NCBI RefSeq assembly: GCF_017814915.1
Contig: NZ_JAGIPZ010000001.1
Location: 683,559 to 747,558, forward strand
DNA length: 64,000 nt
Reading direction: 5' to 3'
Origin: Herbaspirillum sp. LeCh32-8
GTDB lineage: Bacteria > Pseudomonadota > Gammaproteobacteria > Burkholderiales > Burkholderiaceae_D
The number at the start of each line of letters is the position of its first letter. Position 1 is the stretch's first letter. This document shows positions 45,636 through 53,971 of this stretch, in pieces. The translations under genes were made by a program, and so were the position numbers. A model generated the notes under the pieces. It ran no database searches, had not been told where the DNA came from, and saw only the letters and a list, made by a program, of their open reading frames with translations.

Positions 45636-46325
45636 TTATTCCTTGATGAACTGGTAGCCCAGTCGATAGACGGTCTGGATGCAGCTCTTGTCGCTGCCCA
45701 GGGCGGCGATCTTCTGGCGGATGCTGGACAGGTGCACGTCGATGTTGCGGTCGAAGCGCGCCAGCGGGCGGCCCAGGCCTTGCTCCGACAGGTGCTGCTT
45801 GCTGACCGGCTTGCCGGCATTGCGCGCCAGCACTTCGAGCAGGTTGAACTCGCTGCTGGTCAATTCCAGCGGGCGGCCGCCCCAGGTGGCGCGGCGTTGT
45901 TCCGGCCACATCGACAGGGCGCCGACGGCCAGCGGGGAGTAGGGCGATTGTTCGGTGTTCTCGGCCGAGGCGCGGCGCAGGATGGCGCGGATGCGGGCGG
46001 CGATTTCGCGCGGGGTGCAGGGCTTGGGGACGTAGTCGTCGGCGCCCAGTTCCAGGCCGATGATGCGGTCGGTGTCGTCGCCCTTGGCGGTCAGCATCAC
46101 CACCGGCATGCTGCTCTTGGCGCGGATGCGACGCAGCGTGTCGACGCCGTTCAGGCGCGGCATCATCACGTCCAGCACGGCGATGGCGTATTGGCCGGTG
46201 AGCGCTTCGGCAGCGCCGGCTTCGCCGTCGTAGGCGACGTTGACTTCAAATTTTTCCTGCTCCAGGTATTCCTTGAGCATATCGACGAGTTCGACATCAT
46301 CGTCGATCAAAAGCACTTTAGACAT
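45636..46325 (-). CDS. cpxR: Response regulator, OmpR/CpxR-like
   Basis: The 229-residue protein has a receiver domain with phospho-acceptor Asp52 in VLDVMMPRLNG, acidic pocket Asp8-10, LTAKG and Lys101, then a winged-helix DNA-binding domain. The receiver matches CpxR closely (KVLLIDDDVELVDMLKEYL, GLELGADDYVPKP). I chose the ATG at 46325 (MSKVLLIDDD); two earlier in-frame ATGs exist. Two perfect GTAAA-N5-GTAAA boxes in the upstream region support the CpxR assignment and autoregulation. Confidence 0.85.
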   Translation of the reverse strand: MSKVLLIDDDVELVDMLKEYLEQEKFEVNVAYDGEAGAAEALTGQYAIAVLDVMMPRLNGVDTLRRIRAKSSMPVVMLTAKGDDTDRIIGLELGADDYVPKPCTPREIAARIRAILRRASAENTEQSPYSPLAVGALSMWPEQRRATWGGRPLELTSSEFNLLEVLARNAGKPVSKQHLSEQGLGRPLARFDRNIDVHLSSIRQKIAALGSDKSCIQTVYRLGYQFIKE

Positions 46326-46437
46326 TTGCTGCATTCCATTCTTGTTGCCCTGCATTAAGGCCTTCGGGCGTCGGCAGTCGCTAATATGCCGTAAAAGGTT
46401 TTGCAGAAGTGTTTCAGACCGTCTTTACAATTGCATC

Positions 46438-46452
46438 TTTACATTCATTTAC
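46438..46452 (-). promoter_or_regulatory. CpxR-type box, cpxR-proximal
   Basis: TTTAC-ATTCA-TTTAC, which reads GTAAA-N5-GTAAA on the minus strand, an exact match to the E. coli CpxR consensus. A further TTTAC lies at 46424-46428. It is 113 bases upstream of the cpxR-like start, consistent with autoregulation. Confidence 0.8.
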
Positions 46453-46604
46453 CCACGTCCGCGCGAACATTTCAAGCGACTTCCGCTCGCATTTTGCAGC
46501 TTTTCCTTTTTGCAATTTTTCAGGCGAATCGCCGGCCGGATCATGTCCGTACGGCAATGCGGGCGTGCCGCAAAAAACGCGGTCATGCTCGGCGCTGACA
46601 AAAC

Positions 46605-46619
46605 TTTACCTGCATTTAC
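46605..46619 (-). promoter_or_regulatory. CpxR-type box, proximal to Ser-rich gene
   Basis: TTTAC-CTGCA-TTTAC is a second exact GTAAA-N5-GTAAA site read on the minus strand. It ends 16 bases before TAACAT (46636-46641), so it would overlap the -35 of a plus-strand promoter for the Ser-rich gene at 46744. Confidence 0.8.
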
Positions 46620-46675
46620 GCGGATGGCACGAACTTAACATGCTGCGATGGCCGATACTTCCGGCGTAGGAACAA

Positions 46676-46716
46676 GCGATGCCTGACATCGCAACGGGAG
46701 CGATGCCCGGCATCGC
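46676..46716 (+). repeat. Tandem hairpins in the leader of the Ser-rich gene
   Basis: GCGATG-CCTGA-CATCGC (46676-46692) and GCGATGC-CCG-GCATCGC (46700-46716) are two perfect, related stem-loops seven bases apart. They end shortly before the AAGGGAG ribosome-binding site at 46731-46737. They may stabilise the mRNA or be bound by a regulator. Confidence 0.8.
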
Positions 46717-46743
46717 AGACAAGAACCTATAAGGGAGTGCGCC

Positions 46744-47490
46744 ATGGCCATCAGCAGCGTATCGTCCAATTCATCCAGTTACAGCCTCGCCGATTTGTCG
46801 AGCCTGTCATCGCTCAACAGCAGCACCTCCAGCGCCACGCTGCGCCTGGACATGCCGCCGCCACCGCCTCCGGGCGGCGGCAAGGGCGGCGGCCTGATGG
46901 GCGCGTTGAAGGACGTGCTGGAGTCGCTGGGCATCAGCCTGGACAGCGATACCACCGCCACCACCGCGACCAGCGCCTATTCGCTCTCGTCGACGTCCTC
47001 GGTCTCCTCCAGCAGCGTCGACTCCAAGCTGGACGCCTTCCTGCAGCAGCTGATGGCGGCCTTGCATGGGCAAGGCGGCCAGCCGCCGGGACCGCCGCCG
47101 TCGTCGACGTCTTCCAGCGATTCCTCCTCCGACAGCAGCGACTCGACCAGCGTCAGTGCTGCCGATGGCAGCACCTCCACCGGCAGCACGTCGTCTGCGT
47201 CTTCCTATTCTCCCGCCGGCCGGCCGCCGCCACCGGGAGGCGGTCTGGAGGCAGACCTCAAGAGCCTGATCTCCGCCGTGTCGGGCAGCGACAGCGATAC
47301 ATCCTCCAGTTCAGGCAGCTCAAGCAGCTCGGGCAGCTCCGTGTCCTCGTTGGAAAGCGCCTTCAGCAACCTGCTCAGTTCGCTGGGCGTGTCGTCGGGC
47401 AGCACTTCGCTGTCGAGTTTCCTGCAATCGCTGCAAAGCAAGCTGGCCGCCGGCAAGACCACCGGCAACCTGGTCGATACCACCGCCTGA
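46744..47490 (+). CDS. Ser-rich low-complexity protein of unknown function, putative Cpx target
   Basis: A 248-residue protein made of Ser/Thr/Asp-rich spacers, proline-glycine blocks (PPPPPPGGG, QPPGPPP, RPPPPGGG) and about five short amphipathic helices of similar pattern. Examples are LMGALKDVLESLGIS, LDAFLQQLMAALHG, LEADLKSLISAVSG and LESAFSNLLSSLGVS. It has no Cys, Trp, signal peptide or membrane helix. A strong AAGGGAG ribosome-binding site and a CpxR-type box upstream argue that it is real and regulated. The N-terminus (MAISSVSSNSSSYSL) faintly recalls XopAW-type calcium-binding effectors, but no EF-hand is present. Confidence 0.75.
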   Translation: MAISSVSSNSSSYSLADLSSLSSLNSSTSSATLRLDMPPPPPPGGGKGGGLMGALKDVLESLGISLDSDTTATTATSAYSLSSTSSVSSSSVDSKLDAFLQQLMAALHGQGGQPPGPPPSSTSSSDSSSDSSDSTSVSAADGSTSTGSTSSASSYSPAGRPPPPGGGLEADLKSLISAVSGSDSDTSSSSGSSSSSGSSVSSLESAFSNLLSSLGVSSGSTSLSSFLQSLQSKLAAGKTTGNLVDTTA

Positions 47491-47542
47491 TCAACTCTTT
47501 TCAGGTCATTTCTCGGCCGGCGGCCGTGTTAATCTGCCGGCC

Positions 47543-49144
47543 ATGAACAACCCACACCCGGCCACGCTGGCCCGTCTCATGGGCCTGATGTGCGAGGCCA
47601 TCGCCCTGCGCGCCGCAGGGCAGCTGCCCCAAGCCGTCGACGCGCTGGACCAGGCGCTGGCGTTGGACGCCGGTTTCATTCCCGCCCACATGCAGCGCGC
47701 CGACCTGCTGGCGCAGGCGGGGCGGCATGCCGACGCCGTCGCTGCCTGCGAGGCCTGCCTGGAGATCGCACCCGATTTCGCGGATGCGCGCATCGTGCAT
47801 GCGCAACTGCTGGCCCAGCTGGCGGCGCAGTGCGAGAGCGAACTGGCCGACGGTGCTGCAGCCGACTCCTTCCCACTGCAATTCACACTGGCCCAGGCTC
47901 GCTACAAATCGGGGCAGATGCGGCAGGCGCTGGTCGCGGTGGAGGCCGCGCTGGCGAGCGGCGCTGCCGGCCCCCTTCATTTCCCCGCGCGGGCGCTGCG
48001 CGCCGACATCCTGCTGCGCCTGAACCGGCATGAGGAGGCGTTGGCCTCCTATGGCGACGTGGCCGGTCTCGATGACGAGCAGCGCGCGCTGGCCAGTCAC
48101 AACCGAGCCGATATCCTGCGCCAGATGGGGCAGGTCGGACCGGCGCAGGAGGGCTACGGCGAAGCCTTGCGGCAATGTCCTGACCTGCATCAAGCGCGTG
48201 TCGGGCGCGCCCATATGCTGCTCATGCGCGGCGATTTCGAGGAGGGCTGGCGCGAGCACGAAGCGCGTCATCACATCCCTGAACTGGCGGCCCGGCGCGT
48301 GCGCAGCGCGCAACCGCCATGGCGGCGCGGGGACGATCTGCGCGGCCGGCATGTGCTGTTGTGGGCCGAGCAGGGGCTGGGCGACACGCTGCAGTTCGCA
48401 CGTTATATCCCGCTGGTGGCGGCGTTGGCGGCCCGCGTCACCGTATGCGTGCCGCCGGGGTTGCTGTCGCTGCTGGCGCAGTCCTTTCCCGGCTGCGACT
48501 TCGTGGTCAACGACAAGGCGCCGCCGCTGCACGATCTCTACGCTTCCTTGCTGAGCCTGCCCTGGTTGCTGGCGCTGCCCGAACCGGGGCAGGCGCCATC
48601 CTCGCCTTATCTGCAGGCGGACGATCAGGCCGTTGCCGATTGGCGCGCGCGCCTGGACGCGATGACGGCGTCGGCGCCCCGGCGGCCGCGCATCGGCATC
48701 GCCTGGGCGGGGCGTCAGTACGCCACCATTCATTACTCGCGTGACATCGCACTGGAGCAGCTGGCGCCGTTGTTCGCGTTGCCGGCCGACTTCATCAGCC
48801 TGCAGCCGGTCGTGCCGGCCGGCGATGCCGATGCCCGCGCGGCGCTGGGCGAGCGCCTGCACGCGCCGCCCCTGCAGGATTGGGCCGATACCGCCGCGTT
48901 GATACAGGGTCTGGATCTGGTCATCAGCGTCGACACCGCGGTGGCGCACCTGGCCGGTGCGCTGCGGCGGCCATGCCTGTTGATGCTGCGTTATGAGGGA
49001 GAGTGGCGCTGGGGCCTGGCGCCGCAGCACACGGCCTGGTATCCGGGCACGCGTTTGTATCGCCAGCAACGGCGCGGCGAATGGGACGCGGTGGTGGAGC
49101 AGGTGACGGCAGCCTGCCTGGCGCCGCTGTCGGTCGCACCATGA
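47543..49144 (+). CDS. TPR protein with C-terminal GT9-like glycosyltransferase domain
   Basis: A 533-residue protein. Residues ~10-260 are tetratricopeptide-like helix pairs (ALDQALALDAGFIPAHMQRADLLAQAG). The C-terminal ~250 residues resemble heptosyltransferase-type GT-B domains: LLWAEQGLGDTLQFARYIPL, DLVISVDTAVAHLAGAL, and a WRWG...WYPGTRLYRQ segment. Proteins of this type are often found with flagellar or surface glycans, but none is adjacent here. It follows the Ser-rich gene by 52 bases, so it could modify that Ser/Thr-rich protein; this is speculation. The ribosome-binding site is weak. Confidence 0.8.
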   Translation: MNNPHPATLARLMGLMCEAIALRAAGQLPQAVDALDQALALDAGFIPAHMQRADLLAQAGRHADAVAACEACLEIAPDFADARIVHAQLLAQLAAQCESELADGAAADSFPLQFTLAQARYKSGQMRQALVAVEAALASGAAGPLHFPARALRADILLRLNRHEEALASYGDVAGLDDEQRALASHNRADILRQMGQVGPAQEGYGEALRQCPDLHQARVGRAHMLLMRGDFEEGWREHEARHHIPELAARRVRSAQPPWRRGDDLRGRHVLLWAEQGLGDTLQFARYIPLVAALAARVTVCVPPGLLSLLAQSFPGCDFVVNDKAPPLHDLYASLLSLPWLLALPEPGQAPSSPYLQADDQAVADWRARLDAMTASAPRRPRIGIAWAGRQYATIHYSRDIALEQLAPLFALPADFISLQPVVPAGDADARAALGERLHAPPLQDWADTAALIQGLDLVISVDTAVAHLAGALRRPCLLMLRYEGEWRWGLAPQHTAWYPGTRLYRQQRRGEWDAVVEQVTAACLAPLSVAP

Positions 49145-49146
49145 AA

Positions 49147-49169
49147 AACGGCTGCGCGAGGCAGCCGTT
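49147..49169 (-). terminator. smpB terminator
   Basis: AACGGCTGC (49147-49155) and GCAGCCGTT (49161-49169) enclose GCGAG. On the minus strand the stem is followed by a run of T residues. Confidence 0.85.
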
Positions 49170-49195
49170 GATGGAGATGGACGAACGGGCGCCGG

Positions 49196-49645
49196 TCAGC
49201 GTCGATGCTGCTTCATCGCTGCCTGGATCTCGCGCTGGCTATCGCGTTGCTTCTCGGTCTCGCGCTTGTCGTGCTGCTTCTTGCCCTTGGCCAGGCCGAT
49301 CTCGCATTTGATGCGGCCCTTGTTGTAATGCAGGTTCAGCGGCACCAGCGTATAGCCGGAGCGCTCGACCTTGCCGATCAGCTTGGCGATCTCGGCGGCG
49401 TTCAACAACAGCTTGCGGGTGCGGGTGGTCTCCGGATGCACGTGGGTCGAGGTGCTGGTCAGCGCGCTGATATGGCAGCCGAACAGGAAGATCTCGCCGT
49501 TGCGGATGATGACGTAGGCTTCCTTCAGCTGCACGCGGCCGGCGCGGATCGATTTGACTTCCCAGCCTTGCAAGACGACGCCCGCTTCGTATCGTTCCTC
49601 GATGAAGTAATCGAAAAAGGCTTTTTTGTTATCAATAATGCTCAT
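49196..49645 (-). CDS. smpB: SsrA-binding protein SmpB
   Basis: Binds tmRNA and brings it to stalled ribosomes for trans-translation. The 149-residue protein has [39 protein letters not shown] and the basic C-terminal tail ([20 protein letters not shown]) that inserts into the mRNA channel. The tmRNA gene itself is not in the window. It is divergent from ratA, a widely conserved arrangement. Confidence 0.98.
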   Translation of the reverse strand: MSIIDNKKAFFDYFIEERYEAGVVLQGWEVKSIRAGRVQLKEAYVIIRNGEIFLFGCHISALTSTSTHVHPETTRTRKLLLNAAEIAKLIGKVERSGYTLVPLNLHYNKGRIKCEIGLAKGKKQHDKRETEKQRDSQREIQAAMKQHRR

Positions 49646-49711
49646 CTGAGAAAAAATCGTCCTGTCGGTTAAAATTGTTACTTTGCGATTTTATCAAACG
49701 GACCACCCTCG

Positions 49712-50143
49712 ATGGCAGTCGTACACAAAACCGTCCTCATCAACTATAGCGCGGAACAGATGTTCAACCTGGTGGATCGGGTCGAGGACTATCCTGAATT
49801 CCTGCCCTGGTGCGGCGGCGTCGAAGTGGCGGAGCGCAGCGAGCACAGCCTGACCGCCAAGCTCAAGATCAATTACCACGGCCTGAAGCAGTCCTTCAGC
49901 ACCCAGAATACCAATGAGCGTCCGACCACCATGACCATGCGTCTGGTCGAAGGGCCGTTCAAGCACTTCGAAGGCCGGTGGCATTTCAAGGCGCTGCGCG
50001 AGGACGCCTGCAAGATCGAGTTCGACATGGAGTATGAGTTCTCCAGCCGCATCCTTGAAGGCGTGATCGGCCCGGTGTTCAGCATGATTGCCAACAGCTT
50101 CGTCGATTCCTTCTGCAAGCGCGCCGAGCAGATATATGGCTGA
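49712..50143 (+). CDS. ratA: RatA/Coq10-like START-domain protein
   Basis: The 143-residue protein is a single START/polyketide-cyclase-like domain (VLINYSAEQMFNLVDRVEDYPEFLPWCGG). In E. coli RatA was reported to block 70S association; the family is also related to the quinone-binding protein Coq10. Divergent from smpB and overlapping rnfH by eight bases, the usual smpB-ratA-ratB layout. Confidence 0.93.
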   Translation: MAVVHKTVLINYSAEQMFNLVDRVEDYPEFLPWCGGVEVAERSEHSLTAKLKINYHGLKQSFSTQNTNERPTTMTMRLVEGPFKHFEGRWHFKALREDACKIEFDMEYEFSSRILEGVIGPVFSMIANSFVDSFCKRAEQIYG

Positions 50144-50453
50144 GGCGGCCCGTTTGCAAGTCCAGATCTGCTACGCCGCGCCCGGCCTGCAAGTGTTGAA
50201 GGACGTGCAGGTGGGGCAGGGCTGCACCATCCAGCAGGCCATCGTCGACAGCGGCCTGTTGCGCGAGCAGCCGGCCATCGACCTGTCGGTGTGCAAGGTC
50301 GGCGTGTACGGCAAGCTCAAGACGCTGGAGACCGCGCTGCGCCAGCATGACCGCATCGAGATCTATCGCCCGCTGATCGCCGACCCCAAGGAGTCGCGCC
50401 GCCGTCGGGTGACCAAGCAGGACAAGCCGGCGCAACATAAGTCGGCGCAATAA
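50136..50453 (+). CDS. rnfH: RnfH/RatB ubiquitin-like family protein
   Basis: A 105-residue beta-grasp protein of the RnfH family (LQVQICYAAPGLQVLKDVQV, DLSVCKVGVYGKL, DRIEIYRPLIADPKESRRRR) with a basic tail. The ATG at 50136 lies inside the ratA 3' end, so translation is coupled; the frame is open further upstream without support. Function is unknown despite wide conservation with ratA. Confidence 0.92.
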   Translation: MAEAARLQVQICYAAPGLQVLKDVQVGQGCTIQQAIVDSGLLREQPAIDLSVCKVGVYGKLKTLETALRQHDRIEIYRPLIADPKESRRRRVTKQDKPAQHKSAQ

Positions 50454-50586
50454 ATCCGCCGTCAGCATGCGCCCTCAGCTTGCCTGAATTCCAACGCCTC
50501 TGACCTGTTTGCCACACGCCGCGACGCGCGACGCGACAAAACCCGGCAAAAACTCAACTGGAGGAGACGCACGCAGAGCTTTTCTG

Positions 50587-52088
<1,502 letters not shown>

Positions 52089-52103
52089 TTCCCGGTGCGG
52101 CCA

Positions 52104-52155
52104 CAGCCCGACAGCAAAGCGGCACATTGCCCGGCTGTCGGGCTGTTGATTTTTT
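52104..52155 (+). terminator. Terminator/attenuator between guaB and guaA
   Basis: CAGCCCGACAGC (52104-52115) pairs perfectly with GCTGTCGGGCTG (52134-52145), followed four bases later by six T residues. It should limit read-through into guaA. Confidence 0.88.
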
Positions 52156-52212
52156 ACCGCGCATGGCTTGCATGCGCAGACCATTTTCCAACGTAGCCAG
52201 ATCTCATTGCCC

Positions 52213-53805
52213 ATGTCCACGCATTCGCATTCGAAAATCCTGATCCTCGATTTCGGTTCCCAGGTGACCCAGCTGATCGCACGCCGCGTGCGCGACGCCG
52301 GCGTGTTTTCCGAGGTTTTCCCGCATGACGTGACCGACGAATTCGTGCGCAACTACGGCGCGGCCGGCGTCATCCTCTCCGGCGGCCCCAACAGCGTGAC
52401 CGAAGGCGACACCCCGCGCGCGCCGCAAGCCGTGTTCGAGCTGGGCGTGCCGGTGCTGGGCATCTGCTACGGCATGCAGACCATGGCCGAGCAGCTGGGC
52501 GGCAAGGTCGAGATCGGCCACCTGCGTGAATTCGGCTACGCCGAAGTGCGCGCCCACGGCCACACCGCGCTGCTGGAAAACATCAGCGACTTCACCAACG
52601 CCCAGGGCCACGGCATGCTGAAGGTCTGGATGAGCCACGGCGACAAGGTCAACGAAATGCCGCCGGGCTTCAAGCTGATGGCCTCCACCGGCAACTGCCC
52701 GATCGCCGGCATGGCCGACGAAGAGCGTCGCTTCTACGGCGTGCAGTTCCACCCGGAAGTCACCCACACCGAACAGGGCAAGGCGCTGCTGGGTCGTTTC
52801 GTGCACGAGATCTGCGGCTGCAAGTCGGACTGGAACATGCCCGACTACATCTCCGAAGCAGTCGAGATGATCCGCCAGCAAGTGGGCAGCGATGAAGTCA
52901 TCCTCGGCTTGTCCGGCGGCGTCGACAGCAGCGTGGCTGCCGCGCTGATCCACCGCGCCATCGGCGACCAGCTGACCTGCGTGTTCGTCGACCACGGCCT
53001 GCTGCGCCTGGACGAAGGCAAGATGGTCATGGAAATGTTCGGCAAGAACCTGGGCGTGAAGGTGATCCACGTGGACGCCACCGCGCAGTTCATGGGCCAC
53101 CTGGCCGGCGTGACCGATCCCGAAGCCAAGCGCAAGATCATCGGCCGCGAATTCGTGGAAGTGTTCCAGGCCGAATCGGCCAAGTTGACCAGCGCCAAGT
53201 GGCTGGCCCAGGGCACCATCTACCCGGACGTGATCGAAAGCGCCGGCAAGGGCAAGAAGACCGCCCACACCATCAAGAGCCACCACAACGTGGGCGGCCT
53301 GCCGGAGACCCTGAACCTGAAGCTCTTGGAGCCGCTGCGCGAGCTGTTCAAGGACGAGGTGCGCGAACTGGGCGTGGCGCTGGGCCTGCCGCCGGAGATG
53401 GTGTACCGCCACCCGTTCCCGGGCCCGGGCCTGGGCGTGCGCATCCTGGGCGAAGTGAAGAAGGAATACGCCGACCTGCTGCGCCGCGCCGACGCCATCT
53501 TCATCGAAGAGCTGCGCAACACCAAGGATGCAGACGGCCAGACCTGGTACGAAAAGACCAGCCAGGCCTTCGCGGTCTTCCTGCCGGTCAAGTCGGTCGG
53601 CGTGATGGGCGACGGTCGCACTTACGAATACGTGGTGGCGCTGCGCGCAGTGCAGACCCAGGACTTCATGACCGCGCACTGGGCGCACCTGCCGCACGAG
53701 CTGCTGGGCCGCGTCTCCAACCGCATCATCAACGAAGTGCGCGGCCTGAACCGCGTGGTGTACGACATCTCGGGCAAGCCGCCTGCCACCATCGAGTGGG
53801 AATAA
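52213..53805 (+). CDS. guaA: GMP synthase (glutamine-hydrolysing)
   Basis: Converts XMP to GMP. The 530-residue protein has the class I amidotransferase domain with Cys85 (GICYGMQTM) and the HPE triad residues (FHPEVTHT). The ATP pyrophosphatase P-loop is [11 protein letters not shown], and the C-terminal dimerisation domain ends KPPATIEWE. The ATG at 52213 gives the family N-terminus; 15 further codons upstream are open. There is no obvious separate promoter in the short gap after guaB. Confidence 0.98.
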   Translation: MSTHSHSKILILDFGSQVTQLIARRVRDAGVFSEVFPHDVTDEFVRNYGAAGVILSGGPNSVTEGDTPRAPQAVFELGVPVLGICYGMQTMAEQLGGKVEIGHLREFGYAEVRAHGHTALLENISDFTNAQGHGMLKVWMSHGDKVNEMPPGFKLMASTGNCPIAGMADEERRFYGVQFHPEVTHTEQGKALLGRFVHEICGCKSDWNMPDYISEAVEMIRQQVGSDEVILGLSGGVDSSVAAALIHRAIGDQLTCVFVDHGLLRLDEGKMVMEMFGKNLGVKVIHVDATAQFMGHLAGVTDPEAKRKIIGREFVEVFQAESAKLTSAKWLAQGTIYPDVIESAGKGKKTAHTIKSHHNVGGLPETLNLKLLEPLRELFKDEVRELGVALGLPPEMVYRHPFPGPGLGVRILGEVKKEYADLLRRADAIFIEELRNTKDADGQTWYEKTSQAFAVFLPVKSVGVMGDGRTYEYVVALRAVQTQDFMTAHWAHLPHELLGRVSNRIINEVRGLNRVVYDISGKPPATIEWE

Positions 53806-53844
53806 GGCTTGCCGTCGCCGGTCCCTGACCGGCAGGCAAACGAC

Positions 53845-53877
53845 AAGGCCCTGTTTTCACAGGGCTTTGTCTTTTTG
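53845..53877 (+). terminator. guaA terminator
   Basis: AAGGCCCTG (53845-53853) pairs with CAGGGCTTT (53860-53868), followed by a T-rich tail. Confidence 0.85.
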
Positions 53878-53971
53878 GATTCGCGCCGGCCGGCACCGGC
53901 ATGGCGGCGGATGACGGATAATAGCGGCCACGCCTGTTGCGCCTTACTTGCCTCATTTTTGGAATTCCCCC

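Larger units (their letters stand above)
46326..46743. other. Divergent control region of cpxR-like gene and Ser-rich gene
   Basis: These 418 bases are AT-rich for this genome. They contain two CpxR-type boxes, an extra TTTAC at 46424-46428, a single GTAAA at 46391, a candidate -10 (TAACAT, 46636-46641) and two tandem hairpins. No gene is seen. Confidence 0.75.

Noticed and set aside
46744-47490. EF-hand (XopAW-like) assignment for the Ser-rich protein
   Set aside because: The N-terminus is reminiscent, but there is no DxDxDG calcium-binding loop anywhere in the protein.
49196-49711. Possible tmRNA gene near smpB
   Set aside because: No tRNA-like ends or tag-peptide frame are visible on either side of smpB.
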